NCBI RefSeq assembly: GCF_001885585.1
Contig: NZ_LSRP01000081.1
Location: 1 to 64,000, forward strand
Length of the DNA stretch: 64,000 nucleotides
Direction: 5' to 3'
From: Pararhizobium antarcticum
GTDB taxonomy: Bacteria > Pseudomonadota > Alphaproteobacteria > Rhizobiales > Rhizobiaceae
Positions 35,820-45,463 of the stretch are shown piece by piece (positions within the stretch are counted from its first letter, which is position 1; each line of letters begins with the position of its first letter). Under the pieces are notes generated by a model. That model saw only the letters and a program-made list of their open reading frames with translations, ran no database searches and had not been told where the DNA came from. Made by a program: the position numbers and the translations under genes.

Positions 35820-36911
35820 TCATCTTCCAATCGCCTCACCGGTGCTCTTTAAAAAGAAGTGCATCTTTTCCGGATCGATGGAAACATCGATCGCGTCGTC
35901 CGGCCTGACCCGGGAGGACGCGTGGATCTGGGCGGTAAAGGGGCTTTGGCCAACCTTCCCGATAGCAAGCGTATGTGGACCAAGAGGCTCGATATCAGCC
36001 ACGTGCACCTTGAGGTGCGGCAAGGCGGTATCGGCAATCATGGTATGTTCCGGCCGGATACCAAGAACGACGGCCTTTCCGATTGCGGTTGTGAGGCGTT
36101 CAGCGAGCCGAGCCGACACAGGGATCGCGACATCGCCTTCCGCACGGAAGCAAAGGTTGCCATCACTGCTGTCGAGCCGACCTTCAATGAAATTCATGCT
36201 AGGCGCACCGATGAATGCGGCAACGAAAAGATTCTTCGGCGATTCGTAAAGCGTGATCGGGTCAGCAGCCTGCTCGATCCGACCCTGGTTCATCACCACG
36301 ACACGGTCGGCCATGGTCATTGCTTCGACTTGATCATGCGTGACGTAGACAATCGTGGTTTGCAGGCGCCGATGCAGCAGCTTGATCTCGGTGCGCATTT
36401 CGATGCGTAGTTTGGCATCGAGGTTGGACAGCGGTTCATCGAACAGAAAGACATCCGGCTGGCGAACGATGGCGCGGCCGATCGCGACACGCTGGCGCTG
36501 TCCGCCGGACAGGGCGCTCGGCTTGCGCTCGAGATAGGCATTGAGATTGAGAATGCGGGCGGCATTGGCCACGGCCTTGGCGATCTCGTCCTTGGACGTT
36601 CCGCGCACCTTCATGCCGTAGCCGATGTTCTCGGCAACGGTCATGTGCGGATAGAGGGCATAATTCTGGAAGACCATGGAGCAATTGCGAAGGCCGGGAC
36701 GCAGACCGGTAACGTCACGGTCGCCGATGTGAACTGCCCCGGACGATGCCTGTTCGAGACCGGCGATCATGCGCAGCGTGGTTGTCTTGCCGCAACCCGA
36801 GGGGCCGACGAGAACCACAAATTCCTTGTCGGCGATCACGAGATCGAGCGGCGGAATGACCGCAACGCTTCCATAGGACTTGGTGACCTGTTCTAAGCGA
36901 ACCTGGGACAT
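35820..36911 (-). CDS. Sugar ABC-transporter ATP-binding protein (MalK/UgpC type)
   Basis: 363 residues. Walker [17 protein letters not shown], signature [16 protein letters not shown], Walker [14 protein letters not shown]-loop [16 protein letters not shown], and a C-terminal OB-like (TOBE) regulatory domain from about residue 240. Supplies energy to the two permeases encoded upstream in the same minus-strand operon. ATG at 36911 follows AAAAAGGCACAGC. A GC-rich stem-loop at 36990-37014 separates it from the binding-protein gene. Confidence 0.96.
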   Translation of the reverse strand: MSQVRLEQVTKSYGSVAVIPPLDLVIADKEFVVLVGPSGCGKTTTLRMIAGLEQASSGAVHIGDRDVTGLRPGLRNCSMVFQNYALYPHMTVAENIGYGMKVRGTSKDEIAKAVANAARILNLNAYLERKPSALSGGQRQRVAIGRAIVRQPDVFLFDEPLSNLDAKLRIEMRTEIKLLHRRLQTTIVYVTHDQVEAMTMADRVVVMNQGRIEQAADPITLYESPKNLFVAAFIGAPSMNFIEGRLDSSDGNLCFRAEGDVAIPVSARLAERLTTAIGKAVVLGIRPEHTMIADTALPHLKVHVADIEPLGPHTLAIGKVGQSPFTAQIHASSRVRPDDAIDVSIDPEKMHFFLKSTGEAIGR

Positions 36912-36989
36912 GCTGTGCCTTTTTCATGAGAACGCCATAGCCCGGCTGTAAGCGGCAATGGTTCATTCTTGTGTCCGAGTTAAACCAGA

Positions 36990-37014
36990 CCCGCCCCGAT
37001 CGTGTCGGGGCGGG
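36990..37014 (-). terminator. GC-rich stem-loop between binding protein and ATPase genes
   Basis: Perfect 10-bp inverted repeat CCCGCCCCGA (36990-36999) and TCGGGGCGGG (37005-37014), loop 5 nt, just 18 bp after the binding-protein stop. No strong T run follows, so it probably protects the 3' end of the binding-protein mRNA or attenuates transcription, a common way to make more binding protein than ATPase. Confidence 0.6.
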
Positions 37015-37032
37015 AATTGCTGTTGAGAAGTC

Positions 37033-38487
37033 TTACTTCGCCGGCAGGCCCATCGAAGCGCGGTACGCGGCCAGCTGCTTGTCCCGACCGAATTCATCAG
37101 TCAGCTTGTTCCAGCCTTCAGCCACCGTATCGAGCGCCTGCTGTGGCGTCACGTCTCCGGCGAGCGCCTTGGAAAGCTCGATCTCGAGAATTTCCGTGTA
37201 AGAGAAGTAACCGGGCAGGCGCATGTCGAGAGCGGTGTTCTTGGCTGTCACAGCCGCCTGCTGCGCGCCGAGATATTCCTTGGCTTCGCGTTCGGAGAAG
37301 CTCTTCGACCAGAGCTCCATGTTGGTGGTGTGCGAGATACGGTAGGGGTTGACGCCGGTACCGCCTGTAACCGCAGCCTGGCCGGATACCGCCGGGCTGG
37401 TAAGATACTGGATATAGTTCCACGCCGCTTCCTGGTTCTTGGACGATGCGGGAACGGCGGCCTGCCAGCCACCGAAGGCCATGAAGGAGGTCTGGACGAC
37501 TTCAGGCTGCTTGTCCCAGGTCTTGGTCTTGTAGTTCCAGATCTCGTCCGAGCCAGGCAAGGATGCAGAGCCGACATTGCCGGCGACCTTGGACTGCTTC
37601 GGATCGGCGCCGATGACGCCGGTGTCGCCCCAGCCGATGGATTCCGCAACCTGTCCGCCGGCAAAGGCGGCGTTCACTTCACCGAAGGAGAAATTCAGCG
37701 CATTTGGTGGAGCAAGCTTGGAGGCGCGGATATATTCCTCAAGTCCGCGAACCCAGCCCGGGTTGTTGACCTGCGCATCCATCGTGTCCGGATCGAAGAA
37801 CATGCCGCCAGGATTGTCGGGATGGCTGGTGTAGCCGGCAACATGGCTGAACAGGAACCAGAATTGCTGACCGCCACGACGGAAAGCCTCAGCCGTACCC
37901 CAAAGACCATTGTCCGGCTGCTGGAAGAATTCGGCGATGTCGAGATATTGCTTCCATGTCTTTGCCGGGGCCAGATCGTAGCCATACTTGGCTTTGAAAG
38001 CGCTCTGGTTTTCGGCGTTTTCGAACAGGTCGATACGGTAGGTATAGGTGTGAGCGTCGCCATCCATGGTCTGCGACAGAACCTTGCCGTTCCAGACCAT
38101 CAGCTTTTCGCGATAGACCGGGGCAATGTCCTCCCAGTCAGCGCCTGTCTGCATCGCAGCTGGCATTTCGGAGAGGAAGTCGGTGAAGTCCGGTGCCCAG
38201 GCCGGGGCGAAGGCGATCATGTCGAACGTATCTTCGCCTGAAGTCAGGGACGTCACGATCTTGGGGTAGAGTTCCGACCATGGAAACTCGACGACATTGA
38301 CCTTGCCGCAGGTTTTTTCCTCCCAGCCCTTTGCGGCCAGTTGCAGCGCCGAAGCGATGTAGGGACCGGTCTGTGTCGTGGCATTGATCGTCACGCCGGT
38401 ATAGTCTGGCTCGCAGGCCAGTGCTGCCGTGTTCGCGGTCAGGGCCAGCAGTGCGCCGGCAGTTGAACTAAGCAAAAGTCTCTTCAT
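37033..38487 (-). CDS. Sugar ABC-transporter periplasmic binding protein
   Basis: 484 residues with a signal peptide (LLLSSTAGALLALTANTAALA). Family-1 extracellular solute-binding protein; features include FDMIAFAPAWAPDFTDFLSE, PDNPGGMFFDPDTMD and AWNYIQYLTSPAVSGQA. Longer than the usual ~420 residues. ATG at 38487 follows GGGAGGAAACT. Upstream are two permeases, ribokinase, FucU-like, ALDH and DeoC genes; context suggests a deoxysugar, ribose-like sugar or nucleoside ligand. Confidence 0.94.
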   Translation of the reverse strand: MKRLLLSSTAGALLALTANTAALACEPDYTGVTINATTQTGPYIASALQLAAKGWEEKTCGKVNVVEFPWSELYPKIVTSLTSGEDTFDMIAFAPAWAPDFTDFLSEMPAAMQTGADWEDIAPVYREKLMVWNGKVLSQTMDGDAHTYTYRIDLFENAENQSAFKAKYGYDLAPAKTWKQYLDIAEFFQQPDNGLWGTAEAFRRGGQQFWFLFSHVAGYTSHPDNPGGMFFDPDTMDAQVNNPGWVRGLEEYIRASKLAPPNALNFSFGEVNAAFAGGQVAESIGWGDTGVIGADPKQSKVAGNVGSASLPGSDEIWNYKTKTWDKQPEVVQTSFMAFGGWQAAVPASSKNQEAAWNYIQYLTSPAVSGQAAVTGGTGVNPYRISHTTNMELWSKSFSEREAKEYLGAQQAAVTAKNTALDMRLPGYFSYTEILEIELSKALAGDVTPQQALDTVAEGWNKLTDEFGRDKQLAAYRASMGLPAK

Positions 38488-38532
38488 AGTTTCCTCCCAG
38501 AATTAAAACAGTGGTTCAAACGCGTAAATCGG

Positions 38533-39561
38533 TCACTTAATCGCTCCCAAAAGCAGGCCGGACCGCATCAGCCTGCTTAATATTCCCGCCATGACGACCA
38601 TGGGTATGATCGCGACCAGGGCGGCTGCCGATATCGCCCACCATTCATCGCCGCGCTGGCTATTCTGGCCGGCAACGAGAATGGGAAGGGTCTGCCATTT
38701 GGAATTTGTCAGGAAGAGCGCAAACAGGAACTCGTTCCAGACGAAGGCCAGGGTGATCATGAACGTCGCGATCAGGCCTGGTTTTGACATTGGCAGTACA
38801 ATACCGAAGAAGATTCGCCATGTCGGGACATTGTCGACCATGGCCGCTTCCTCAACCTCAACCGGCAGCGCCGCGAAGAAATCGCGCATGAGCCAGATGA
38901 CGATGGGAAGCGAAAAGGCGACATAGGCGAAGGTGAGACCGGTATAGGTGTCGACGAGCTTGAAGCCCATCTTGCCCATTTCCGTGTACATCAGGTACAG
39001 CGCAAAGGCCGTGACAATCGGCGGAAACATGCGCTGACTGACGAACCAGAAGACAATGTCGTCATTGCCGAGTACCGGTCCGGGTAGCCTGATCCGACTG
39101 GATCCGATCGCAAGGACGAGTGCGGCGACAAAGGCGTAGATCAGCGAGATTGCCTGTCCGAGGCCCAACGCATGGCGGCCGATGAGGAAGCCACCGAATG
39201 CGACGAAGACGAAGATGACGGCCGACAGCAGCCTGACCTCGAAGGTAAAGCGCACAAGCGCATAGGCCGCCATCGCGCCGATGAAGGTTGCCAGCAACGA
39301 TGCGGAAATTCCGATGATGCTCGACGCGATAAAGGTTGCATAGAACTGTCCGCGCGCGCCGGACAGCAACTCGCTCCATGCTGTCAGCGAAGGCTCGAAG
39401 TCCACGAAGGGAATATATGTTGGACCGCCGACGACGCCGAGTGGCGACTTGAAGGACGTGATCACGGCCCAATAGAGTGGGAAGAGTGTAAAAGCCAGCC
39501 AGATCAGGCAGCCGGCGAGCGCCCACCAGCGGCTGGGGCCTTTGAGATCGCGGATGCTCAT
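38533..39561 (-). CDS. Sugar ABC-transporter permease (MalG type) with an inserted segment
   Basis: 342 residues, versus ~275-280 for most MalG-like permeases. The EAA loop (EEAAMVDNVPTWRIFFGIVL) that docks the ATPase is intact. Between the third and fourth core helices an extra ~55 residues, including GLGQAISLIYAFVAALVLAI and SSRIRLPGPVLGNDD, add at least one hydrophobic segment. Start ATG at 39561 overlaps the upstream permease stop as ATGA; a longer frame to 39849 lies within that gene and is rejected. Confidence 0.93.
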   Translation of the reverse strand: MSIRDLKGPSRWWALAGCLIWLAFTLFPLYWAVITSFKSPLGVVGGPTYIPFVDFEPSLTAWSELLSGARGQFYATFIASSIIGISASLLATFIGAMAAYALVRFTFEVRLLSAVIFVFVAFGGFLIGRHALGLGQAISLIYAFVAALVLAIGSSRIRLPGPVLGNDDIVFWFVSQRMFPPIVTAFALYLMYTEMGKMGFKLVDTYTGLTFAYVAFSLPIVIWLMRDFFAALPVEVEEAAMVDNVPTWRIFFGIVLPMSKPGLIATFMITLAFVWNEFLFALFLTNSKWQTLPILVAGQNSQRGDEWWAISAAALVAIIPMVVMAGILSRLMRSGLLLGAIK

Positions 39562-40433
39562 CTGTGCTTCTCCAGATAGGGCTTGAGAACGGCCAAGTAG
39601 ATGAGGCCGATGACGGTGATCACGATCAGGAAAAGGAAGGAGAGCGCCGACGTGTAGCCGAGGTTGAATTTTTTGAAACCTTCCTGATAGGCAAACAGCG
39701 TCAGCGTTTCGGTCGAGATTCCCGGGCCCCCTCCTGTCATGACGAAGACGGTATCGATGATCTTGTAGCTCTCGATCAGGCGAATGAAGACGACCGCGGC
39801 AGAGATCGGCATCATCATCGGGAAGGTGATGCCGATGAACTGCTGCCACGGGCTGGCATTCTCCAATGCCGCGGCTTCATAAACGTCGTCCGGCAATGTC
39901 TGCAGTCCGGCCAACAGCATGAGGATGACAAAGGGTGTCCACTGCCAGACCTCCACCGCGGTGATGGCGCCAATCGCCCAATAGGTCTGGGTCAGGAATG
40001 GCAGGTTGGGGAAGCCGAAAAAGGTCATCACTTCGTTGAGGGGGCCCATCGTCGGGTTGAGCAATTGCCGGGCAATCAACGCAACAGCAACAGGCGCAAC
40101 CAGCATCGGAAGGAGAAAGCTGACCCGGAACAAGCCTTCGCCGGGAACGCGCCGGTTGAGAGCCAGTGCAACGGCAAAGCCGATGATATATTGCAGCATC
40201 ACCGACGTCACGGCGATGATCGTCGTCGTCCAGGTGACGCGCCAGAAGCGTGGGTTCTGCAACAGTTCGGTATAGTTCCCGAAGCCGACGAAGCGTGCGG
40301 GGATCGGCGGCACGAGCCGAAGGCTCATGAAGCTGGTGGTCAATGAATAGATCAGCGGAAAGATGGAAATCACCAACACGATCAGAACTGCCGGCCAGAT
40401 GAAGAAGTGCTTGATGGGATCCTGGCGGGTCAT
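39558..40433 (-). CDS. Sugar ABC-transporter permease (MalF/UgpA type)
   Basis: 291 residues, six membrane helices. EAA-loop sequence DVYEAAALENASPWQQFIGI; C-terminal TLTLFAYQEGFKKFNLGYTS is typical of UgpA-like permeases. It overlaps the ribokinase stop by four bases (ATGA at 40430-40433) and the MalG-type gene by four bases, so the three are translationally coupled. Forms the channel with the MalG-type partner. Confidence 0.95.
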   Translation of the reverse strand: MTRQDPIKHFFIWPAVLIVLVISIFPLIYSLTTSFMSLRLVPPIPARFVGFGNYTELLQNPRFWRVTWTTTIIAVTSVMLQYIIGFAVALALNRRVPGEGLFRVSFLLPMLVAPVAVALIARQLLNPTMGPLNEVMTFFGFPNLPFLTQTYWAIGAITAVEVWQWTPFVILMLLAGLQTLPDDVYEAAALENASPWQQFIGITFPMMMPISAAVVFIRLIESYKIIDTVFVMTGGGPGISTETLTLFAYQEGFKKFNLGYTSALSFLFLIVITVIGLIYLAVLKPYLEKHR

Positions 40434-41362
40434 TCTTCAACTCCCTGCCGAAGAAGCGCTTCGACCTCTTCAAGGCGCGGCATGGCCGGCGCTGTCCCGC
40501 GCCGCGTGACCGCGATGCCGGCGGTGGCGCAGCCGAAACGCACAGCCGCCACGGGATCGAAACCCCGGGAAAGAGCCGCGGTAAATCCACCGACAAAGGC
40601 GTCCCCAGCGCCTGTCGTATCGATCACCGTGCCGGATGCGATCGCCGGCACGTGAACGGATTGATCCCCGGTGTGATAGAGAACGCCGCGCCCGCCAAGC
40701 GTGATCAGCGCGGTCTTCACCCCTTTGGAAAGAAGCACATCGCCCGCACGGCGCGCATCGTCCAGCGTGTCAAGCGCAAAGCCGACGAGGGCGGCGGCTT
40801 CCGTTTCGTTCGGCACGATATAGTCGCAGAGCGGATAGATCGCCTCCGGAAAGCTTTCCGCCGGGGCCGGATTGAAGACGGTGGTGACGCCGGCCGCGCG
40901 GGCGATTTCAAGCGCGCGCTGGGCCGCCTCTGCCGGCTGTTCGAGCTGTGTCACGAAGACTGACGATTGCTCTATCGTCTCGCGCGCCGCCTCGACATCG
41001 GCAACATCGATCGTGCCGGCAGCGCCGGGATAGACGATGATGGCGTTGTCGCCATTCTGGTCGTTGACGTAAATGAAGGCTGCACCGGTGGGCATGTCGT
41101 CCATCTGCACGACCTTCGGGCGGACGCCTGCATCGGCATAGGTCTTCAGCGCCATGTCGCCGAACGTATCGCGGCCGATCTTGGAAATGAACGACACGTC
41201 CGCCCCGGCGCGTGCTGCCGCCACGGCCTGGTTCGATCCCTTGCCGCCAGGGCCGACCGAGAAGCCTGTGCCGGTGATGGTTTCGCCGACATCAGGCATG
41301 CGCCTGGCCAGATAGGCCGTGTCGGCCACGAAGATCCCGAGGATCGAAACGCCCGCTTTCAT
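40430..41362 (-). CDS. rbsK: Ribokinase-family sugar kinase (possible deoxyribokinase)
   Basis: 310-residue PfkB-family kinase. Substrate-site GPGGKGSNQAVAAARAGADV near the N-terminus and the catalytic anion-hole motif DTTGAGDAFVGGFTAALSRG near the C-terminus, with the base Asp. It is closest to ribokinase, which phosphorylates ribose or 2-deoxyribose at O5. DeoC and an acetaldehyde-type dehydrogenase in the same operon make 2-deoxyribose a reasonable substrate, but ribose is not excluded. ATG at 41362 has GGGGAGAGTGTC upstream. Confidence 0.92.
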   Translation of the reverse strand: MKAGVSILGIFVADTAYLARRMPDVGETITGTGFSVGPGGKGSNQAVAAARAGADVSFISKIGRDTFGDMALKTYADAGVRPKVVQMDDMPTGAAFIYVNDQNGDNAIIVYPGAAGTIDVADVEAARETIEQSSVFVTQLEQPAEAAQRALEIARAAGVTTVFNPAPAESFPEAIYPLCDYIVPNETEAAALVGFALDTLDDARRAGDVLLSKGVKTALITLGGRGVLYHTGDQSVHVPAIASGTVIDTTGAGDAFVGGFTAALSRGFDPVAAVRFGCATAGIAVTRRGTAPAMPRLEEVEALLRQGVEE

Positions 41363-41378
41363 GACACTCTCCCCGCTC

Positions 41379-41834
41379 TCAAACGGCTTCAGGCGGAATG
41401 ACGCCCTTGGTCAACAGGAAGCAGCCATAGAACCGGTTTTCGCCTGTTGTGATGACGCAATAGGCCTTCTTGGCTTCCTCGTAGAACTTGAACCGCTCGA
41501 TGCCGTACATGGGCGCCGACTTGCCTTCCGCCGCATCGATTTCCGCCTGGACCTCGCCCTGGACAGCCGGAATTTCAGTCGGTGCGCCCATAATTTCCAT
41601 GCGGCCGGCAGAGGGCTGTAGCGGCGTGTCCAGCGGCATCACCGAGAGAATCGCCTTGATGGCGCGGGCCGTCGATACATTGTCGATGCGCAGCAACTTG
41701 CCGAGCACCGTCTGGCGGGCGATCGAATCCGAGGGAAAATTCGTATCCGACACGACGAGCGTATCGCCGTGGCCCATGGAGCGCAACGCGTGCAGTACAT
41801 CGGCGTTCAACGCCGGGTCTATGTTCTTCAGCAT
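41379..41834 (-). CDS. RbsD/FucU-family sugar mutarotase
   Basis: 151 residues. MLKNIDPALNADVLHALRSM with GHGDTLVVSDTNFP is the active-site region (His and Asp) of the family that interconverts sugar anomers before phosphorylation. The C-terminal YCVITTGENRFYGCFLLTKG is more FucU- than RbsD-like. ATG at 41834 follows GAGGGAGGAATTTC. It precedes the ribokinase gene by 16 bp, a functional pairing. Confidence 0.92.
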   Translation of the reverse strand: MLKNIDPALNADVLHALRSMGHGDTLVVSDTNFPSDSIARQTVLGKLLRIDNVSTARAIKAILSVMPLDTPLQPSAGRMEIMGAPTEIPAVQGEVQAEIDAAEGKSAPMYGIERFKFYEEAKKAYCVITTGENRFYGCFLLTKGVIPPEAV

Positions 41835-41981
41835 GAAATTCCTCCCTCATTATCTCTGTCTCGAAACGATAGCCGCCTGAGACTTCTGGGATCGCGCGCC
41901 GGTCAGGCCATACGATCCCTTTCATGTTTCGTCCAAAACCGAACCGCGTCGGCGCTCCTCCCAGCGCCGCGGCTGGTTCCC

Positions 41982-44390
41982 CTATTCGCCGTAGGGAATC
42001 CAGATGTTCTTGATGTCCGTGGCCCGGCGCAGATAGAGCGTGCCTTCCGCTGCCGTCCGGTCCATCCAGTCTGTGGCCTTGCCCTGATCGACGAAGGTTC
42101 GCTTCAGGTTGCCGGCAGACAGTCTCTCCACCATGGTCGAGAGTTCCGCGGTACCAAACGCCCAGAGCGCATCGACATCATTGTGCGTGGCAAGCGTCTT
42201 TGCCAGTTCATCTGCAGAACCGGTGACAATGTTGACGACGCCAGCCGGCACATCGGATGTTTCGAGAATGGCGTAGAAATCGGTGGCGGCCAGCGGATGC
42301 GGTTCGCTGGGCACGACGACCACGCGGTTGCCGACAGCGATCAGCGGTGCGACGAGGCTGATGAGGCCAAGCAGCGGTGCTTCCGGCGGGCAGATGACGC
42401 CGACCACGCCGAGTGCTTCCGGCATGGCAAGCGCCACGCCACGCAAGGGCGGCTGATGCACCACGCCCTCATACTTGTCGGCCCAGGCGCCATAGGTAAA
42501 CAGCCGGGCGATCGAGGCTTCGACTTCGGCCTTTGCAACGGATGCAGATGCACCCGTCATCGCGACGAGGCGTTCGGCAAAAGCATCGGCACGGCCGCTG
42601 AGGTTTTCGGCAATGTAATAGAGGATCTGTGCGCGATTATGCGCCGTGGCGCCGGCCCAGCCGGAAGCGGCATGGGCCGCTACGACAGCATTGCGGATGT
42701 CCTTGCGGCTGCCTTCTCCGACCTCGCCGACCAGTTTGCCTTTTGGCGAGACGACAGGGCGGGAATAATTGCCGTCCGGTCGGGCCTGCTTGCCGCCGAT
42801 GAACAGTTTTGCCGTCCGGTCGATCGTGGGGAGCGAGAAGTCGCCGGTCGTGGTCTTGAGCGGTGCGACAAGCGCGGTTGCGCGGGTTTTGCGACCGAGC
42901 CAGGCCTTCGGCTTTAGATATTCGTAGCAGCCTTCACGGCCACCCTCGCGACCAAATCCGGATTCGCGTTTTCCGCCAAAACCGACGGCTGCGTCGAACA
43001 GGTTGGTGGCGTTGACCCAGACGACGCCGGCAGCCAGTTTTGCCGCGACATTGAGCGCAAGCCCGATCGTCTCGCTCCAGACACTCGCGGCAAGGCCGTA
43101 GCGGCTGTGATTGGCAAGCTGGATCGCCTCTTCCGGCGTCCGGAAGGTCATGGAAACGGCGACCGGCCCGAAGATCTCCTCCGTCGCCACCGTCGACGTC
43201 GGCTGGACGCCGCTGAGCAACGTCGGCGGATAGAAGCTTCCGCCCTTGGGCATGTCGATCTGCGCCTGGTGCAGCGTGGCGCCTTCGGCCACGCCCTTTT
43301 TCACGAGGCTTTCGATGCGGCTCAACTGCACCGGGGCGACGATCGCGCCCATGTCGATGCACTTGTCGAGGGGCTGACCCACACGCAGCGTCTGCATGCG
43401 CCGCTTCAGGCGCTCGTGGAACAGCGCCGAAACACCTTCCTGAACGAGAATGCGCGAGCCTGCACAGCAGACCTGACCCTGATTGAACCAGATCGCATCG
43501 ACGACGCCCTCGACCGCGCCATCAAGATCGGCATCGTCGAAGACGATGAAGGGCGACTTGCCGCCGAGTTCAAGCGTCAGCGACTTGCCGCTGCCAGCCG
43601 TGCGTTCGCGAATGATCCGGCCGACATCGGTCGAGCCGGTGAAGGCGATTTTGTCGACATCGGGATGATCGACCAGAAGCGCACCCGTTTCGCCCTCTCC
43701 GGTGACGATGTTGATCAGCCCGGCGGGCAGGCCGGCGGCGGAGGCCAGCTCGGCAAAAAGCAGCGCCGTCAGAGACGTGAATTCGGCAGGCTTCAGGACA
43801 ACGGCGTTGCCGAGCGCCAGTGCCGGCGCAAGCTTCCAGGACAGCATCAGGAAAGGAAAATTCCAGGGAATGATCTGGCCGACGACGCCGACCGGCACGT
43901 GATCGGCAAACTCCGTGTCCTGGATCTGCGCCCAGCCGGCATGATGATAGAAATGGCGGGCGGCAAGCGGCACGTCGATATCGCGGGTCTCGCGGATCGG
44001 CTTGCCATTGTCGATCGCCTCGACCACCGCGATCAGGCGCGCGTGACGCTGGATCATCCGGGCGAGCCCATAGAGATGGCGCGCGCGAGCATGACCCGGC
44101 AGCTTCGCCCATTGCACTTGTGCCTTGCGAGCGCTTGAAACGGCGCTGTCGATATCCGTCTTGTCGCCAAGGCTCAGGCGCGCCAGCAGCTTGCCGGTTG
44201 CCGGCTCGAACGTGTCGAAGCTTTTGCCCGACGCCGACGGCACAAAGGCACCATTGATGAAGTGGCCGAAGCCGGAGGCGTGGCGGGCGAGCCAGGCGCG
44301 GGCTTCGTTATCGGCTTCTGGGGCGGGGCCGTAGGACATGTCGTCGAAATACTTTGCTACATCAGAGATCGCGGCGGTCATCGTCATCAT
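41982..44390 (-). CDS. Two-domain aldehyde dehydrogenase (ALDH16 type)
   Basis: 802 residues, about 1.6 ALDH lengths. The N-terminal domain (1-500) is complete: IIPWNFPFLMLSWKLAP, LELGGKSPF with general-base Glu274, and FNQGQVCCAGSR with catalytic Cys308. A C-terminal ALDH-like domain (about 520-802) retains the fold (GVVGVICPPEAPLLGLISL, AGVVNIVTGSADELAKTL) but no catalytic cysteine. This architecture matches the ALDH16 class. It overlaps the DeoC stop by four bases. Acetaldehyde from DeoC is the natural substrate guess; the second domain may be structural. Confidence 0.92.
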   Translation of the reverse strand: MMTMTAAISDVAKYFDDMSYGPAPEADNEARAWLARHASGFGHFINGAFVPSASGKSFDTFEPATGKLLARLSLGDKTDIDSAVSSARKAQVQWAKLPGHARARHLYGLARMIQRHARLIAVVEAIDNGKPIRETRDIDVPLAARHFYHHAGWAQIQDTEFADHVPVGVVGQIIPWNFPFLMLSWKLAPALALGNAVVLKPAEFTSLTALLFAELASAAGLPAGLINIVTGEGETGALLVDHPDVDKIAFTGSTDVGRIIRERTAGSGKSLTLELGGKSPFIVFDDADLDGAVEGVVDAIWFNQGQVCCAGSRILVQEGVSALFHERLKRRMQTLRVGQPLDKCIDMGAIVAPVQLSRIESLVKKGVAEGATLHQAQIDMPKGGSFYPPTLLSGVQPTSTVATEEIFGPVAVSMTFRTPEEAIQLANHSRYGLAASVWSETIGLALNVAAKLAAGVVWVNATNLFDAAVGFGGKRESGFGREGGREGCYEYLKPKAWLGRKTRATALVAPLKTTTGDFSLPTIDRTAKLFIGGKQARPDGNYSRPVVSPKGKLVGEVGEGSRKDIRNAVVAAHAASGWAGATAHNRAQILYYIAENLSGRADAFAERLVAMTGASASVAKAEVEASIARLFTYGAWADKYEGVVHQPPLRGVALAMPEALGVVGVICPPEAPLLGLISLVAPLIAVGNRVVVVPSEPHPLAATDFYAILETSDVPAGVVNIVTGSADELAKTLATHNDVDALWAFGTAELSTMVERLSAGNLKRTFVDQGKATDWMDRTAAEGTLYLRRATDIKNIWIPYGE

Positions 44391-45406
44391 CCGATCGGGT
44401 GTCTGTTGAGGGCTGAATAGGCGCCGGTGACATGATGCTCGAGCTGTCGCTCGATATCGGCCAGCAGGCTCGACGCGCCGATACGGAAGAGATCGGGTTC
44501 CAGCCAGGCGCGGCCGAGCTCTTCCTTCATGAGGAACTGGTAGTTGAGAACATCCTTGGCGGCCGAAATACCGCCGGCCGGCTTGTAGCCGATCTTGATG
44601 CCGGTGCGCTCCTCATAGGCGCGGATCGCCCGCAGCATGGTCAGCGTTACCGCGAGCGTCGCATTGACGCCTTCCTTGCCAGTCGATGTCTTGATGAAAT
44701 CGGCGCCAGCCATCATGCAGACCAGCGAGGCCTTTGCGACATTGCGCAGGGTCTTCAAGTCGCCCGTACCAAGAATGGCTTTCACATGCGCATCGCCGCA
44801 AGCGGCGCGGTATTCAGTCATCTCGTCGTAGAGTGCCGACCAGTTTCCGGTCAGGACATGTTCGCGGGTGATGACGATATCGATTTCCTTGGCCCCGTCG
44901 GCAACCGAGGCTTCGATTTCCTTGACCTTCAAATGATGTGGGCTGAGGCCTGCGGGAAAGCCCGTCGAAACGGCAGCAACCGGAATGCCGGAATCGCCCA
45001 ACGCCTCGACTGCGGTTCCAACATAGCGGTGGTAGACACAGATCGCACCCGTGGCGATGGCGCGCGATCCCATGCCCAGCGCATCGAGGATGTCCGGGCG
45101 CACCGGGTTCATCGCCTTGGCGCAGAGCCGCTTGACGCGCTCCGGGGTATCGTCGCTGTTGAGCGTGGTCAGGTCGATGCAGGTCACGGCCTTGAGAAGC
45201 CAGGCAGCCTGTGCGTCCTTCTTCACCGTGCGGCGCCCCGGCAATGTTGCGACCCGGCGTTCCGTGGCGGAAAGGTTGACGCGCACGTCCATAACCCAGG
45301 AAAGATCGAGGGACATACCCGGATTGCGCAGCGAGGCGTGGTTCGACAATTTGATGCCACCGGCGTGGTCAGCCATATCGCGGCGATGGGCAACGTCTGC
45401 TTCCAC
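44387..45406 (-). CDS. deoC: Deoxyribose-phosphate aldolase DeoC
   Basis: 339 residues, longer than E. coli DeoC (~260) by an N-terminal extension, as in the alphaproteobacterial and animal type. The Schiff-base and proton-relay lysines are visible in HVKAILGTGDL and GADFIKTSTGKEGVNATL; a third conserved lysine is in IGYKPAGGISAAKD. Cleaves 2-deoxyribose-5-phosphate to acetaldehyde and glyceraldehyde-3-phosphate. Start is GTG at 45406 with GGGAGGAAATCAA upstream. First gene of the operon that runs to 35820. Confidence 0.96.
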   Translation of the reverse strand: MEADVAHRRDMADHAGGIKLSNHASLRNPGMSLDLSWVMDVRVNLSATERRVATLPGRRTVKKDAQAAWLLKAVTCIDLTTLNSDDTPERVKRLCAKAMNPVRPDILDALGMGSRAIATGAICVYHRYVGTAVEALGDSGIPVAAVSTGFPAGLSPHHLKVKEIEASVADGAKEIDIVITREHVLTGNWSALYDEMTEYRAACGDAHVKAILGTGDLKTLRNVAKASLVCMMAGADFIKTSTGKEGVNATLAVTLTMLRAIRAYEERTGIKIGYKPAGGISAAKDVLNYQFLMKEELGRAWLEPDLFRIGASSLLADIERQLEHHVTGAYSALNRHPIG

Positions 45407-45463
45407 TTGATTTCCTCCCGCGCCGCATACCCATGAGCATGCGATACATAGTTTGTTATTATG

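Noticed and set aside
39562-39849. N-terminal extension of the MalG-type permease
   Set aside because: Overlaps the MalF-type gene in another frame; the ATGA overlap and MSIRDLKG start are far better.
43107-44138. Plus-strand 343-codon open frame
   Set aside because: Antisense shadow of the ALDH16-type gene in GC-rich sequence; composition (Arg, Asp, His-rich) is typical of shadows.
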